Of a stretch of DNA of 64,000 nt, positions 22,437 to 32,084 are shown one piece after another. Under the pieces are notes generated by a model. It was not told the DNA's origin and ran no database searches. It saw only the letters and a program-made list of their open reading frames with translations. This DNA is from Okapia johnstoni (Eukaryota; Chordata; Mammalia; Artiodactyla; Giraffidae). Each line of letters opens with the position of its first letter. The stretch's first letter is position 1. The position numbers were made by a program, and so were the translations under genes. The stretch is from the NCBI GenBank assembly GCA_024291935.2, contig CM044310.1, forward strand, positions 82,396,713-82,460,712. Reading direction: 5' to 3'.

Positions 22437-23272
22437 GCGCGTTGTGCCTGCAGCCGCCTTGTGCAAGCGCAGGGAGAGCCCGGAAGGTAGGGGCGCGCGG
22501 GGCACGGACCGGGGTGGGCGGGTGGGGGCTAGACGGGGAAGCACCGCGAACCGCAGCGGAATGGCCTAACCCGCGGATCTTATTACCAGGGCCACCCCCC
22601 ACCCGTTACTCCAGCCACCAGTCTCACAAACCCTCTCCTTGGAGCACACTTTGTGTCCCCCTCTCTGCCTCACCTACCGCGTCCCCGCTATCCTGTCCTT
22701 TCTCTGCTGACCTTCAACCCCTCCCCTACGGCACCCCAGCCCTGCGCTCACTGCAGCCCCTTCGTCAAGAGCCTGCCTCTTCTCTTTCTGGTCCTCAGCC
22801 CCTCTCCGAAATCTTGGCTCCTGCGCCCCTTCTCCTGACCCTCAGTTCCCCTCTTCCCCTTACCCGGTGTCCGTCCCTCCCCTCCGCAGTCATGGCCTCT
22901 GGCGCTCGCTCTCGTGATCCCCAGACGTGTCCCCCTTGGCTCGCCTCCCTGCTCTCGAGGCTTCGCTTCGAGAAACCCCTTCTCCTGATGACCTGCGTCC
23001 CTCTCTCAGGATCGTGCGCAGCTCTCAGCACCCTCCTGGTCCCTTGCTGCCTCTGCCTCGCCCACTCTTGCTCTCCTCTCTCGGGTAACTTTCAGCCTAG
23101 AGGTCAGACTCAGGGGCTTCATGTCGCCCCCGCCCCAGGTGACAGCTTCGCTGTGAGCGCCGCCTGGGCTCGGAAAGGCATCGAGGAGTGGATCGGGAGG
23201 CAGCGCTGCCCGGGTGGCAGCTCGGGACCCCGACAGCTGCGGGCGGCGGGCACCGTTGGCAGAGGAACTCGG
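22290..23272 (+). CDS. NKD1: NKD1, N-terminal part (exons 1-3 of a longer gene)
   Basis: Joining 22290-22314, 22454-22486 and 23139-23272 gives 192 nt, an unbroken 64-codon reading frame with GT/AG junctions at every boundary. It starts MGKLHSKP, continues through CKRRESPEGDSF and KGIEEWIGRQRCPGG, and ends in GRGTR. I recognise this as the N-terminus of Naked cuticle homolog 1. The paralogue NKD2 shares MGKL and KRRESPEGDSF but not the KGIEEWIGRQ block, so NKD1 is favoured. NKD proteins bind Dishevelled through an EF-hand region and damp canonical Wnt signalling; that region and the His-rich tail lie in exons not found here. Gly2 with Ser6 fits an N-myristoylation signal (inference). The start has A at -3 and G at +4, a good Kozak context. 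The protein is 5'-partial only in the sense that this window stops in intron 3. Confidence 0.96.
22315..22453 (+). other. NKD1 intron 1 (139 bp) with branch-point-like site far from the acceptor
   Basis: TTGCTAAC at 22371-22378 matches the mammalian branch-point consensus, with the candidate branch adenosine at 22377. A pyrimidine tract follows (22379-22400), then ten CCG units, then GCGCGCGTTGTGCCTGCAG. No AG occurs between 22378 and the acceptor AG at 22452-22453, giving an AG-exclusion zone of about 75 nt. Distance from branch A to the last intron base is 76 nt, well beyond the usual 20-40. Confidence 0.75.
22406..22435 (+). repeat. (CCG)10 trinucleotide repeat in NKD1 intron 1
   Basis: Ten perfect CCG units, uninterrupted, ending 18 bases before exon 2. 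A pure CCG run of this length is likely length-polymorphic, and its position between the pyrimidine tract and the acceptor means length changes would move the acceptor relative to the branch site. Confidence 0.95.
22454..22486 (+). CDS. NKD1: NKD1 coding exon 2 (33 nt)
   Basis: A very short exon encoding the rest of Ala, then ALCKRRESPE and the first base of Gly. The acceptor is CTGCAG|CC and the donor AAG|GTAGGG, close to consensus. Length is divisible by three and both flanking introns are phase 1, so skipping would remove 11 residues without a frameshift and rebuild a Gly codon at the exon 1-3 junction. As I recall the human protein, it has Val where this sequence has Leu after the two alanines. 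Confidence 0.93.
22487..23138 (+). other. NKD1 intron 2 (652 bp)
   Basis: From GTAGGG to CGCCCCAG. Pyrimidine-rich for most of its length (22590-23080), with no recognised repeat and no other convincing exon. Confidence 0.9.
22511..22528 (+). repeat. Tight G-quadruplex motif in NKD1 intron 2
   Basis: Four G-runs (4, 3, 3 and 5 G) separated by single-base loops T, C and T. It starts 25 nt after the exon 2 donor and is on the coding strand, so the nascent RNA would carry it. Single-nucleotide loops are the most stable class of quadruplex-forming sequence. Confidence 0.8.
23139..23272 (+). CDS. NKD1: NKD1 coding exon 3
   Basis: The acceptor is CGCCCCAG|GT after a C-rich tract and the donor is CGG|GTACGA at 23273, leaving the next junction in phase 0. 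It encodes Gly then DSFAVSAAWARKGIEEWIG, RQRCPGGSSGPRQLR and AAGTVGRGTR. The human protein continues with ELVGD; no acceptor followed by such codons was found downstream in the window. The unspliced frame reads straight on past the donor to a stop near 23402, which would only matter if intron 3 were retained. Confidence 0.95.
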
Positions 23273-24031
23273 GTACGATCCCCACTTGCCTCCCTTTCAA
23301 CCTCAGAGATGGGTCTCCATACACCCCCTAGACAACTTTTAGCACCTCTTGGCACAGCTTATAAGTCCAGAAATCCCTTAGCTGCCCCTACCCCACCAAC
23401 ATGACCCTGCACACCCCCTGCCTTGGGGAACCTTACTGGTGACACAGATGGAAGGGGCCAGTTGGGGGGCAGAGGGCTGTCTGGGAGGAAAGGTCCTAGG
23501 TGAGGTGGGCCAGTTGATGGGGAACTTGTCTGTGCTGGAGGAACGCGGGGGCTTGCTCTGATTTCTTCCTTGTTTCTGTGGCCAGCATTCAAAGGTGGAT
23601 TTGGAGTTGGGCTAGGGAAGAGGGAAGGCGGTTGGGGGTGTCTGGGTGAAAGGCAGGACTGTGCTGCCCTCCGAAAGTGTTCCAAGTGTCTGTGGCATTC
23701 ATCAGTGCCAACTGCCTTGGAGTCCCAGTAGAGCAGGCAGTGATCTGGGTGGGGGCAGAACTTGGGGAGTACTGAGATCTGGGAGACCCGTTGACTTGGC
23801 ACACAAGGAGAGAGAGGGCCTCATTGTGCTCTAGCCTGGCCCACCCCCAGCTTTCACCCAGTGAGTCCCTGAGGCTGGAGTTGTTCCTAGGGGAGCAGTA
23901 GATGTGACAGGGGAGTGAGTGAGTCCAGCCGCAGCTCCTGGCCTGGGACTGGTGTTCACAGATGTCCTATGGGCTCTGGAACTCTGCACAGGGCTTTCAG
24001 ATGGTCTGCGTGGAACTCGAGCAAGCCAAGG

Positions 24032-24038
24032 ATCAAAG
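24032..24038 (+). promoter_or_regulatory. TCF/LEF motif in intron 3
   Basis: ATCAAAG followed by G, 760 bp after exon 3. A single 7-base match is weak evidence; listed because the gene is a Wnt target. Confidence 0.3.
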
Positions 24039-24168
24039 GATGAATCAACTTTTTGATGTGACATTTAATTTTTTTTCTTAAACTTAGAGGGGAACAGACT
24101 GAGTTTCAGGTCTGGTTAGTCCTTTGGTCTTGTTCATAGGCTGGGGAGGGGCCAGTGGAATTTTCAGC

Positions 24169-24195
24169 TGTGTGTGTGTGTGTGTGTGTGTGTGT
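24169..24195 (+). repeat. (TG)13 microsatellite
   Basis: Perfect TG run in intron 3, 900 bp after exon 3. Confidence 0.95.
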
Positions 24196-24199
24196 TAGG

Positions 24200-25900
24200 G
24201 TGGTGGGACCTGGACTGAGTGTAGTCGGTAGCAGGAGGTGAGCCTGTGGATAGCTGACTCTTGTGCATGTATGAAATAACCTCTGCATCTAGAGGAAGCT
24301 CCCATCTCCTACACTGACACTGCTGAGCAGGGGGCCTTCTCCTCTCCATTTCTCTTCATCTGTTGGCTAGGTTAGAATTGAAGCTAGTGTCCCCTAGGAA
24401 AGGCCAACGCTTGGTGGGGGGAGAGGTCACTGCAGTTAGGGCCCTTTAAAAACAGAAGTACAAACTTCCCTTTCTTCCCCCCACCATTTCTAGTTTTTGA
24501 TCTCCTTATTTACTTAAAGCCCAATGAAAATGATCCGATTTAGCCATATGAACAAATGCATTTTGCAGCTCAAGACAGAGGCCAACTGAGTGGATTTCCA
24601 TTAATCAAGTTTTGGGTTTTTTCAGCCTGTTTATTTTTACAAAGTATTCCTGCAGAATGACATTTATTTGCAGTCCCTTTTTTTTTTCCTTTCCTAAACT
24701 GCCAGGCAGCTTGCTCCATGCTTTAGGGGAAACTTGAAATACAGCGAGGGCTTACTTCAATTGACTTTTATCTTCAAAGCCATAACAAATGTTACCCGCA
24801 TGTTTTTGGTGGGTCTCCTTGGCATCCAATCCTGGAGGATGGGAGGGAGGAGGAAGGAAGGAGAGAAAAACAAAAGTCTGTCGTTTTTAATTAAATAGTA
24901 GTGTTCCCAGCAAGAGGGATGTGAGCCAGTAAAGTTGCCATTGGGGAAAATGGGGGCGGGGAGGGGGCCCCAGCTTAAGTCTGTGGCTTTGGTGAAGTCA
25001 CAGGAATTTTGTTGCCTGGTTTCTTCCCCCAGCTGAGGACAGCATGGGATGGGGCCTGCCCCCTCCTTTCCCAGCCCCCTCTCTCAGAGAAATGCTGAGG
25101 GGTCATTAGTGTTTGTTCAAAGCACTTTTGAAGATGTGAGACCCAGAGCCATCAGTGTGACATATGTTGGATGGTGGAGGGTGGGGCCTGCCATCCAGGA
25201 TATTCAGAAGAGAGAAACTCTGCCTCCTTGGGAGTCATGCTTGGTGACTGGGACCCGTTCGCCTGGGTTACCCCCACTGCTGGCCTCGTTCCTGAGCCTG
25301 CAGAGGTGGAGTTGGCCTAGGGAGAAGCCAGGGTGAGCCCAAGGTGTGGGGCTGTCCTGTGGGTGCCTGTGAGGTGATTTCAAGTAGTACTTAGAGGAAT
25401 ATTTTTTATCTTAACAGTTAAACATTTTTTTTTTAACCAGAAAAGAAAAAAAAAAAAAGCTGGGACATCAAACCCTTGATTTCATGGATATTATTACTTA
25501 GGATGAAGCTAAATTGAAACAGATAGTCTAAAGTCAATTCTGAGAAAAATATTAAGTACAACTGGTCAAAATTGTGAATGAGAACAGAATGCCCCGCGTT
25601 TAACACTGAGATACTAAACGGGATCGCAGTAGGCAACCCCTGGTCTGTTTAGTTTCCGTGAGTTCCAGGGGCACGGAAAGGGTGGCTCTGGGTTCTTCCA
25701 TTATCTCATCAGGATGTAGGAGGGTGTGGGCTCCACAGTGTGCTTCGTTCCAAGCGGTGGCATAGCTTCCCCCCCACTCCCCACCAGCCCCAGACCTGTC
25801 CCTGTCCTGGGAGTGGCTTCTGTCTCTACTCCATCACCCAGCGTTTCACCAAGGCAGCTGGGGACACATTCCTGGCTCATCCAACCAGCAGTATTATTAT
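24200..25900. other. Repeat-poor unique stretch in intron 3
   Basis: No interspersed repeat recognised. AT-rich blocks at 24480-24900 with TAAT-type and CATTTTGCA-type words look like single-copy sequence of the kind often conserved near developmental genes; conservation itself cannot be seen from one genome. Confidence 0.4.
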
Positions 25901-25907
25901 TGCAAAG

Positions 25908-25995
25908 ATAACTACTATTTATTAAGCACCCATGTGTGTCAAGCATTTTGCTTACATTATCTTAATCCTCCTCATAACCCTGTAAAACTGCCAGC
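25908..25995 (-). repeat. MIR SINE fragment
   Basis: CTACTATTTATTAAGCACCC, GCTTACATTATCTTAATCC and CTCATAACCCTG match reverse-strand MIR. Confidence 0.7.
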
Positions 25996-25999
25996 CAGC

Positions 26000-28420
26000 T
26001 GGTGTGGACTCTGGTTTTCTTCCTTTCTGGAGTACTTTCTAGTACTTTCCTGCACCAGAGCATCTGCCTGGAGAGGGTCGCACTCACTCATTCCTAAGAG
26101 GTGGCACGCTGGCCAGCTGCCGAGCACTTTGGGGTGAGGCAGGCAGAAGTGTGAGGGGCCCCTGCTTGCCCTCTTCCTCCCTGAGGGGGTCTGAGTAGTT
26201 TAGTAAATGTTTAAGGTGGGTCTTAGTTTCATGCCAGATCTTGGGATGTGAGAGGGTGACCTCATCGGCAATTAACCCATGCCTACCCTTCCAAAAAAAT
26301 GAATAAATGAGGTCAGTCTCGGCCACAATAGCTTGTCACCTTGTATAAACCATTTTACCTTTGTCTACCTTAATGAGCTCATCTTCAAAATGGGTGTAAT
26401 AACCTGCTCATCCCTGGCAGAGTTTTGGCAGATAACTCTTCATAAAGTGTAGAACCTGGGGAAAGCCTGGCAGGTTCCTGAGGCCCTAGGAGGGTGGAGA
26501 TGGGGGCCCAGATTATGAAACCAGAGGCTTCCTCCCCCATACTTTATAGTCTCATTTGGAGGGACACAGGTTAAGGCATCTGCCCTTTGAGTGGTACATG
26601 ATGAGCTTCAAGGGAATATGAGCTCAGAGGAGAAAAATAAGGAGACATACAAGCTGTACGAGTTCTACAGAAGATGAATGACACGTGAACAATTTGTATG
26701 GCAGACAACTGCGTGCTAGATAATTAGACATTAAAGTAAGCATAATATTCTCAGAGATAAAGGATGATATTAGAAGCGTGAAGCAGCAACAGGCATTAAC
26801 AAAAGAAAAGCAATTGGAAATGTTGGATCTGGAAGATGTAATGGGTAAAATTAACAAGTTTAGTAGATGAAAGGAGTAGCCTAATGGACACAGAGGTATT
26901 GATAGGAGAACACTTGGAGAAGCAGAGTCTGCGTGTCTGTGAACACTCCTGCAGCGTGCACATGTGTGTGCATACATGCATGTTGACCTCCGGATTTAAG
27001 ACCATCCCCTCCCCCAACCCCCAGTTTGGCCCTTTTGTTCTTTTATGGCAAAGTTGCCTGAAGAAAACAGGCTGAGCACTTTGGTGCAGGCAAGCCTGCT
27101 TCTGGATCAAAGGTGGCTGCCAGGCGGTTTGGTAATTTGATTAGAGGCACCTTGTGCATTTTGATATTTGGGGGAGATAGGGAGGGCGCAGGCAGGGAGG
27201 GAGCCTGCGGGGACTTATGGGGCTGGGTGATGAGATTGGAGGCCAGCCCAGCTGCTGCCTGAGTGCTGGATTCCAGGGGAATTACCCTTGAATGATACCA
27301 GTTGGCACAATTAAAAGGCCCCATGTCTTCACCATATGGAAAGTGTTAGGCCTCCTTACGTGGTTTCAAAGCTATGTGCCGGGAGGTGGACTTGACATTT
27401 GAGGTAGAGCATAAATTAAATATTTGGTGTTTCACAATTAAAAGATGATTTGCTCTGAGGCTAGAGGAGGCGTTTGGGCTTCCACTTACTGGCTTCTTTG
27501 AGTTCTCCATGGAGGGTGCCCTCTGCCTGCGGCACCCAGGCCCGCTTCATAGTCCCACCTGGCAGCTTTCTGGACCTGTGGGAGATGGGGAGGAGAGCAG
27601 GGGCAAGCTGGAGCTGGGCAGAGTGCCAGGGGGCTTCTGGTTTCCGGTAGGTCTGGGTCCCTCAGGGTGGTAGGAAGTGGGCAAGGGTGTCATTCTGGAT
27701 ACGTTAATGCATCTCTGTGACGGGGTCTCTGGGAGAGGCTTCGAGGAGTGTCTTATCCTCCCTACAAAACTTTTTGTCTTTGTGAAGGACTCTGGCTCCC
27801 TGAGTCAGGCTGTTCCATGCGTGCTTTCCCTCAAGCTCAGGAATAGACACTCTACATTCACACCTCGTGCATACTGTCATAAACTCAGTGGGAAGCTAAA
27901 CCAGGAGACAACCGCAGTATGTCCCACAAACTTCTAGACTTGGGCAATATTTAATCCCCTCACCCTGTGGGGGTGTCAGAGTGAGGCAATAATGCGGGTG
28001 ATGACCAGACAGAGCATATTCCTCCTCATACCAGGAAGCTTGGGCACCAGGCTCAGGGGCCAGACTGTTCCTCTGAGGCCTTAAAGCAACAAGGCTGAGC
28101 GGTCAGCAAAGGAAGAATCACCTCCTGAGGAATCCATCTTCCTTTTGGCAGTCCCAGGGCATGTGGTGGGCTCTCATGATAAATTTGCTAAGTGAATGAA
28201 TGAAGAATGAATGAAGATGGATTAGGTCACCATCACTGCCTCTTCCTCCCCTGGCCAGGTAAAGCTGGAAGCAGGAATAAATGACAGACTGTAATTTGGC
28301 CTTTTCTTCCAGACTCTCAGCTGTTCATTCACTATGATTGATAATGAATTGTTATTAATTATGAATTCCCTAGCCAAGACAGGCATTGAAGCTACAGTGG
28401 AAGATCGCAGAGTGGTGGTG
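26000..28420. other. Repeat-poor unique stretch in intron 3
   Basis: No recognisable SINE, LINE or gene apart from a short tetranucleotide-like GAAT run near 28195-28215. Contains a TCF-type motif at 27106. Confidence 0.4.
27106..27112 (+). promoter_or_regulatory. TCF/LEF motif in intron 3
   Basis: GGATCAAAGGTGG contains an exact ATCAAAG core inside a repeat-poor stretch. Confidence 0.3.
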
Positions 28421-28424
28421 CCTG

Positions 28425-28520
28425 TCCTCCTGTGGCTTCCAGTCTAATAAAGGAGATGAGGAATAAGCATGTGCACAGGTGCATTGGCAGACAGTGACAC
28501 TCGTGAGAGGCTGGGCCAGT
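28425..28520 (-). repeat. L2-like fragment
   Basis: CTTCCAGTCTAATAAAGGAGATGAG resembles the reverse L2 segment before its poly-T-like part; short and diverged. Confidence 0.35.
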
Positions 28521-29208
28521 GAGGAAGAAGTGTGGAAAGAGGGGATGGGTTTGTGCAGTGGGAGCTGGGGGAGGCCATGGCGCATTCGTGTCTGTGGTTG
28601 GGTTGAGCCCTTGAAGAAGGGACTGTGGGCTCCAAGTGGTTGCACATCCTGTGGGGTCTGAAACTCTCTGGTGCTCATTCTTTCTACAAATTTTAGATTT
28701 TACAAATCCCCCCCACATTTTAGTGGTTCTTGGCACATGTGAGCTCCCTGTCCCTCTGGACAGGTGGGTGGAGTGGAGCTGGCCTGGCAGCCAGCCTGCT
28801 GGTCCAGACACCAGCACACTCTGTAGAGTGGATTGGCATGCAGTGTCATGCCCAGGGACCTGGGGGCGTTGTTCCAGCTGTTTGGGTGAGGGGTGGCCCC
28901 TGCTGCCCTCTGTGTGGGAGGAAGGTCAGAAGCCCAGCCGTGGGTGGGATGTGGCACCTGAGCCATGGGATTGGCAGAGGGAGGCACCCCAAGGGCCAGG
29001 GGGCGTAGTGACACACCAATCCCAGGGAGAGCCTGTCCTGCCCCAGAATTGCTGTCAGCCTGTGCTGGAGGGAAGATGGTCTCCTGCCTCAGTTTACCAG
29101 ATGTGTCTGTGGAAGAGGAGTGCAGTGTAACCCTCTGGGCAAGGGGCAGGGACCCACGAGGAGATCTGTGGGCCCCGGGGAGTCAGGGACCCCTCAATCC
29201 TCCTTATG

Positions 29209-29442
29209 GGCTTCCTAGGTGGCGCTAGTGGTAAAGAACCTGCTTGCCAGTGCAGGAGATATAAAAGACACTGGTTTGATCCCTGGGTCAGGAAGATCCC
29301 CTGGAGGAGGGCATGGCAACCCACTCCACTATTCTTGCCTGGAGAATCAATCCCATGGACAGAGGAGCCTGGCGGGCTACAGTCCATGGGGTCACAAAGA
29401 GTCAGACACGACTGAAGTGACTTAGCACACACACATACACAG
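29209..29442 (+). mobile_element. Bov-tA SINE, GGTGGCGC subfamily
   Basis: Head CTTCCTAGGTGGCGCTAGTGG with the extra GATATAAAAGACAC segment; a four-base duplication AATC lies in the CTGGAGAATCAATCCC block; CA-rich tail. Confidence 0.93.
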
Positions 29443-29614
29443 TCCTCTTTGCTCGAGCGTTCTTGCAACCTCACTCACTGTGACTGTAGGTTCACAATTT
29501 GGGAATTTTTAGGTCATTTGTTGGATTCCAAAGCAGGCACTTCAGGCTGCCTCCCTGACTTGCCGCTCTCTTTTCTACTCACACATGTTCTTTTTGTGGC
29601 TCTTGTCTCTCACA

Positions 29615-29690
29615 GACATTCTTTCTCTTCCTCTCACTCTCTCTCCCCCTCCTTTCCCCTCGCCTCCTCCCTCCCCCACTCCCCAAGGAA
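29615..29690 (+). repeat. Polypyrimidine tract (TC/CCT-rich)
   Basis: About 75 bp almost without purines, a simple-sequence stretch. Confidence 0.8.
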
Positions 29691-30504
29691 GGAAAAAATT
29701 CAGACTCTTACAAACAAAATATCTGCCATTCCATCCAAGGGAGAACTGAGGCAGGAGCCCAGAATCTCCTGGAAGAAACGCCAGAGAGAGCTGAAGGCCT
29801 CAGTTGTTTAATCTGGAAGGCAGTCTTTAATGTCACCGTGCTCCGTTTATCCTGGGAAGCTGCCTGCTTCTTTATGGCTCACTTCAGACTCTGCACATGA
29901 AGAATGGCCGAGTTCCTTCAGGAGCTGGAGGAAAAGGCTGATCACTCCCCAAAGGGCAGGCCTGGTGATGCTGTCGCTCCTGCCAAGCCCAGGTGGGGTG
30001 GAGAACCTTTTCCAAACAAGCATTTGCAGAGACATAAGTAATTCTTTGATAACTTCCCAGGAAAGCAGAGGGGGCTGTTTATCCACGCAGTACCTGTCAC
30101 AGGGCTTTGCAAGGGAAACCTTAGGTCCCTCCGCTGAAGTCATCCTTCGCCTCAGAAAGGCAGCACGCAGCTCTTACCAGGTGACTCTGCCCACTGGGGT
30201 GTGTCCTGGATGTGTGTTTGTTTCGAGGGCTCCAAGGAATTGCTCTGGGCTTCACTTTCCTTACTTATTAAGCTGTGTGGTCTGTGGCCTATGTGTGGCT
30301 GACACCTTTCAGAGGAACCCAGGGTAATGGGTGGGCTTCACAGTGGTGTGCGGCATCAGCTGAAGGGTCCTTCCCTTCTCTGGGCCTTGAATCTTCTAGC
30401 TGAGAAGTAGGATAAAATTTATTATATTTATTGCAATTTAGAAACTATGTATTGAATGTATTCTATTCAAGTCATTTATGCATCTGTGTAATAGAAATTC
30501 AGTA

Positions 30505-30800
30505 CTTACTTTATGCCAGGTATACATCTGCTCTGTCAGTAGAGCATGGTCCTTGTTTTCATGGACCTTACACTCTAGTCAGAAAAGATAAGTGTTTTGA
30601 AAAACAAATTACACAATCTAAGTTGTGATTTATGCCTCAAAGCAGAGGTACTGGGTGCTTTGAGAACACTTAATGGGAATCAGACCTAATTTGGGTGGCT
30701 GTTCATTCCACAGATTTTTGAGTGTGGTTAGGATGTTGTGGAAATTATGAGGAATAGAACATACTTCCTGCTTCATAGAACTTAGAGTTTAGTGAAACTA
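30505..30800 (-). repeat. L2 LINE fragment
   Basis: TACTTTATGCCAGGTATACATC, CTTGTTTTCATGGACCTTACACTC and later CTTCATAGAACTTAGAGTTTAG look like two overlapping reverse L2 pieces. Confidence 0.5.
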
Positions 30801-30854
30801 AACTTTCATTTTTGCCTCTCATCTATTTTTCTTATCTTATTGCATTGGTTGCGG

Positions 30855-31062
30855 GACTTCCCTGGTGGCTCAGACAGTAAAGTGTCTGCCTACAATGTTG
30901 CAGACCTGGGTTCAATCCCCAGGTCGGGAAGATCCCCTGGAGAAGGAAATGGCAACCCACTCCAGTATTCTTGCCTGGAAAATCCCATGGATGGAGGGGC
31001 CTAGTAGGCTAGAGTCCATGAGGTCGCAAAGAGTCGGACACGACTGAGCAACTTCACTCATG
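30855..31062 (+). mobile_element. Bov-tA type SINE
   Basis: CTTCCCTGGTGGCTCAGACAG head to GAGTCGGACACGACTGAGCAAC. Flanks GCATTGGTT and GCACTGGTT look like a target-site duplication with one change. Confidence 0.93.
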
Positions 31063-31362
31063 GCACTGGTTAGAATATCCTTGACTGATTAATAACTATT
31101 GGGTATGATGTTCATTGTTTAACTACCTAAGAAAGCTTTCTTTATCTCCTGACTTGCTAAGATTTTTTAAACCAGGAATAATTATTGAATTTTATCAAAT
31201 GCTTTTGGGGTGTTGATGGAGCTGATGATTCTTTGCTAATATAATGTGTGATTTATATGAATGATTTACATTGCCAGATCTCCTAGAGTTTAAGTTTCTT
31301 TGCATTCCTAAACTAAATCTTTCTTTTCCATGCTAGACTGCTGCTTTAAAATATTACTATAT

Positions 31363-31529
31363 CGGGATGACCCAGAGGGATGGGATGGGGAGGGAGGTGG
31401 GAGGAGGGTTCAGGAGGGGGAGCACATGTGAACCCATGGCTGATTCATGTCAATGTATGGCAAAAACTACTACAATATTGCAAAGTAATTAGCCCCCAAC
31501 TAAAATAAATAAATTTATTAAAATAAAAT
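31363..31529 (+). mobile_element. 5'-truncated L1 3' end
   Basis: Matches the ruminant L1 terminus: GATTCATGTCAATGTATGGC, ACAATATTGCAAAGTAATTAG and an A-rich tail. A 15-bp direct repeat AAAATATTACTATAT flanks it at 31348-31362 and 31530-31544. Only 167 bp were inserted. Confidence 0.88.
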
Positions 31530-31555
31530 AAAATATTACTATATTTGATTTGCTA

Positions 31556-31763
31556 GGCTTCCCAGGTGGCGCTAGTGGTAAAGAACCCACCTGCCAATGC
31601 AGGATACTTAAGAGATGTGGGTTCGATCCCTGGGTCAGGAAGATACCCTAGAGGAGGGCATGGCAACCCACTCCAGTACTCTTGCCTGGAGAATCCCATG
31701 GACAGAGGAGCCTGGCAGTCCACAGGGTCACAAAGAGTCAGATACGACAGAAGCAACTTAGCA
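31556..31763 (+). mobile_element. Bov-tA SINE, GGTGGCGC subfamily, inserted at the L1 end
   Basis: Head CTTCCCAGGTGGCGCTAGTGG; flanked by the 16-bp direct repeat TATATTTGATTTGCTA at 31540-31555 and 31764-31779. The left repeat overlaps the target-site duplication of the L1 next to it, so the SINE came later. Confidence 0.93.
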
Positions 31764-32084
31764 TATATTTGATTTGCTAATACTTTACTTTGCATTGATA
31801 TTTATGTTTGGTTGTCTCATGTTTGAAAAGTTACCTCCTGAATAATGACAATATTTAGGGAATGTTAGAGAATGCTCTGGGCACTCTGAAAGTCTAGAAC
31901 AGGGAGTGCCAACTGGTCCAAGGTCACAGGTGGTCTGAGAGGAGCTGTGATTTAAGCCCAGAGTTGCATAGGGAGAGGGGTAGTGGTGAGCAAGGCAAGG
32001 GGAGAGCACACGTAACAGCCACATGAGTGTTTTCTGGACAGACCCACATGTGGGAAAGCCCTGTAGTGAAGAGGGCAGTTTGTT

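Larger units (their letters stand above)
21280..22620. promoter_or_regulatory. CpG island spanning the NKD1 promoter and exons 1-2
   Basis: CpG dinucleotides become frequent from about 21.28 kb and stay dense to about 22.6 kb, with the highest density at 21960-22450, in contrast to the CpG-poor flanks. A weaker GC-rich patch with CpGs covers exon 3 (23120-23280). The island contains tandem GC boxes, a CCAAT box and three TCF-type motifs, and no interspersed repeat that I recognise. Confidence 0.92.

Noticed and set aside
22319..23404. 361-codon ORF across the NKD1 5' region
   Set aside because: It reads intron 1, exon 2 in the wrong frame, intron 2 and then exon 3 in the right frame. The long frame comes from low stop density in GC/pyrimidine-rich DNA; only the exon 3 part is coding.
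29217..29225. Definite CTCF sites in SINE heads
   Set aside because: Only the core nine bases fit; the upstream CCA of the full motif is replaced by TTC. Kept as a finding, not as an annotated site.
28636..30327. ORFs of 164 and 165 codons in intron 3
   Set aside because: No similarity recognised, and neither has a plausible exon border that would join NKD1.
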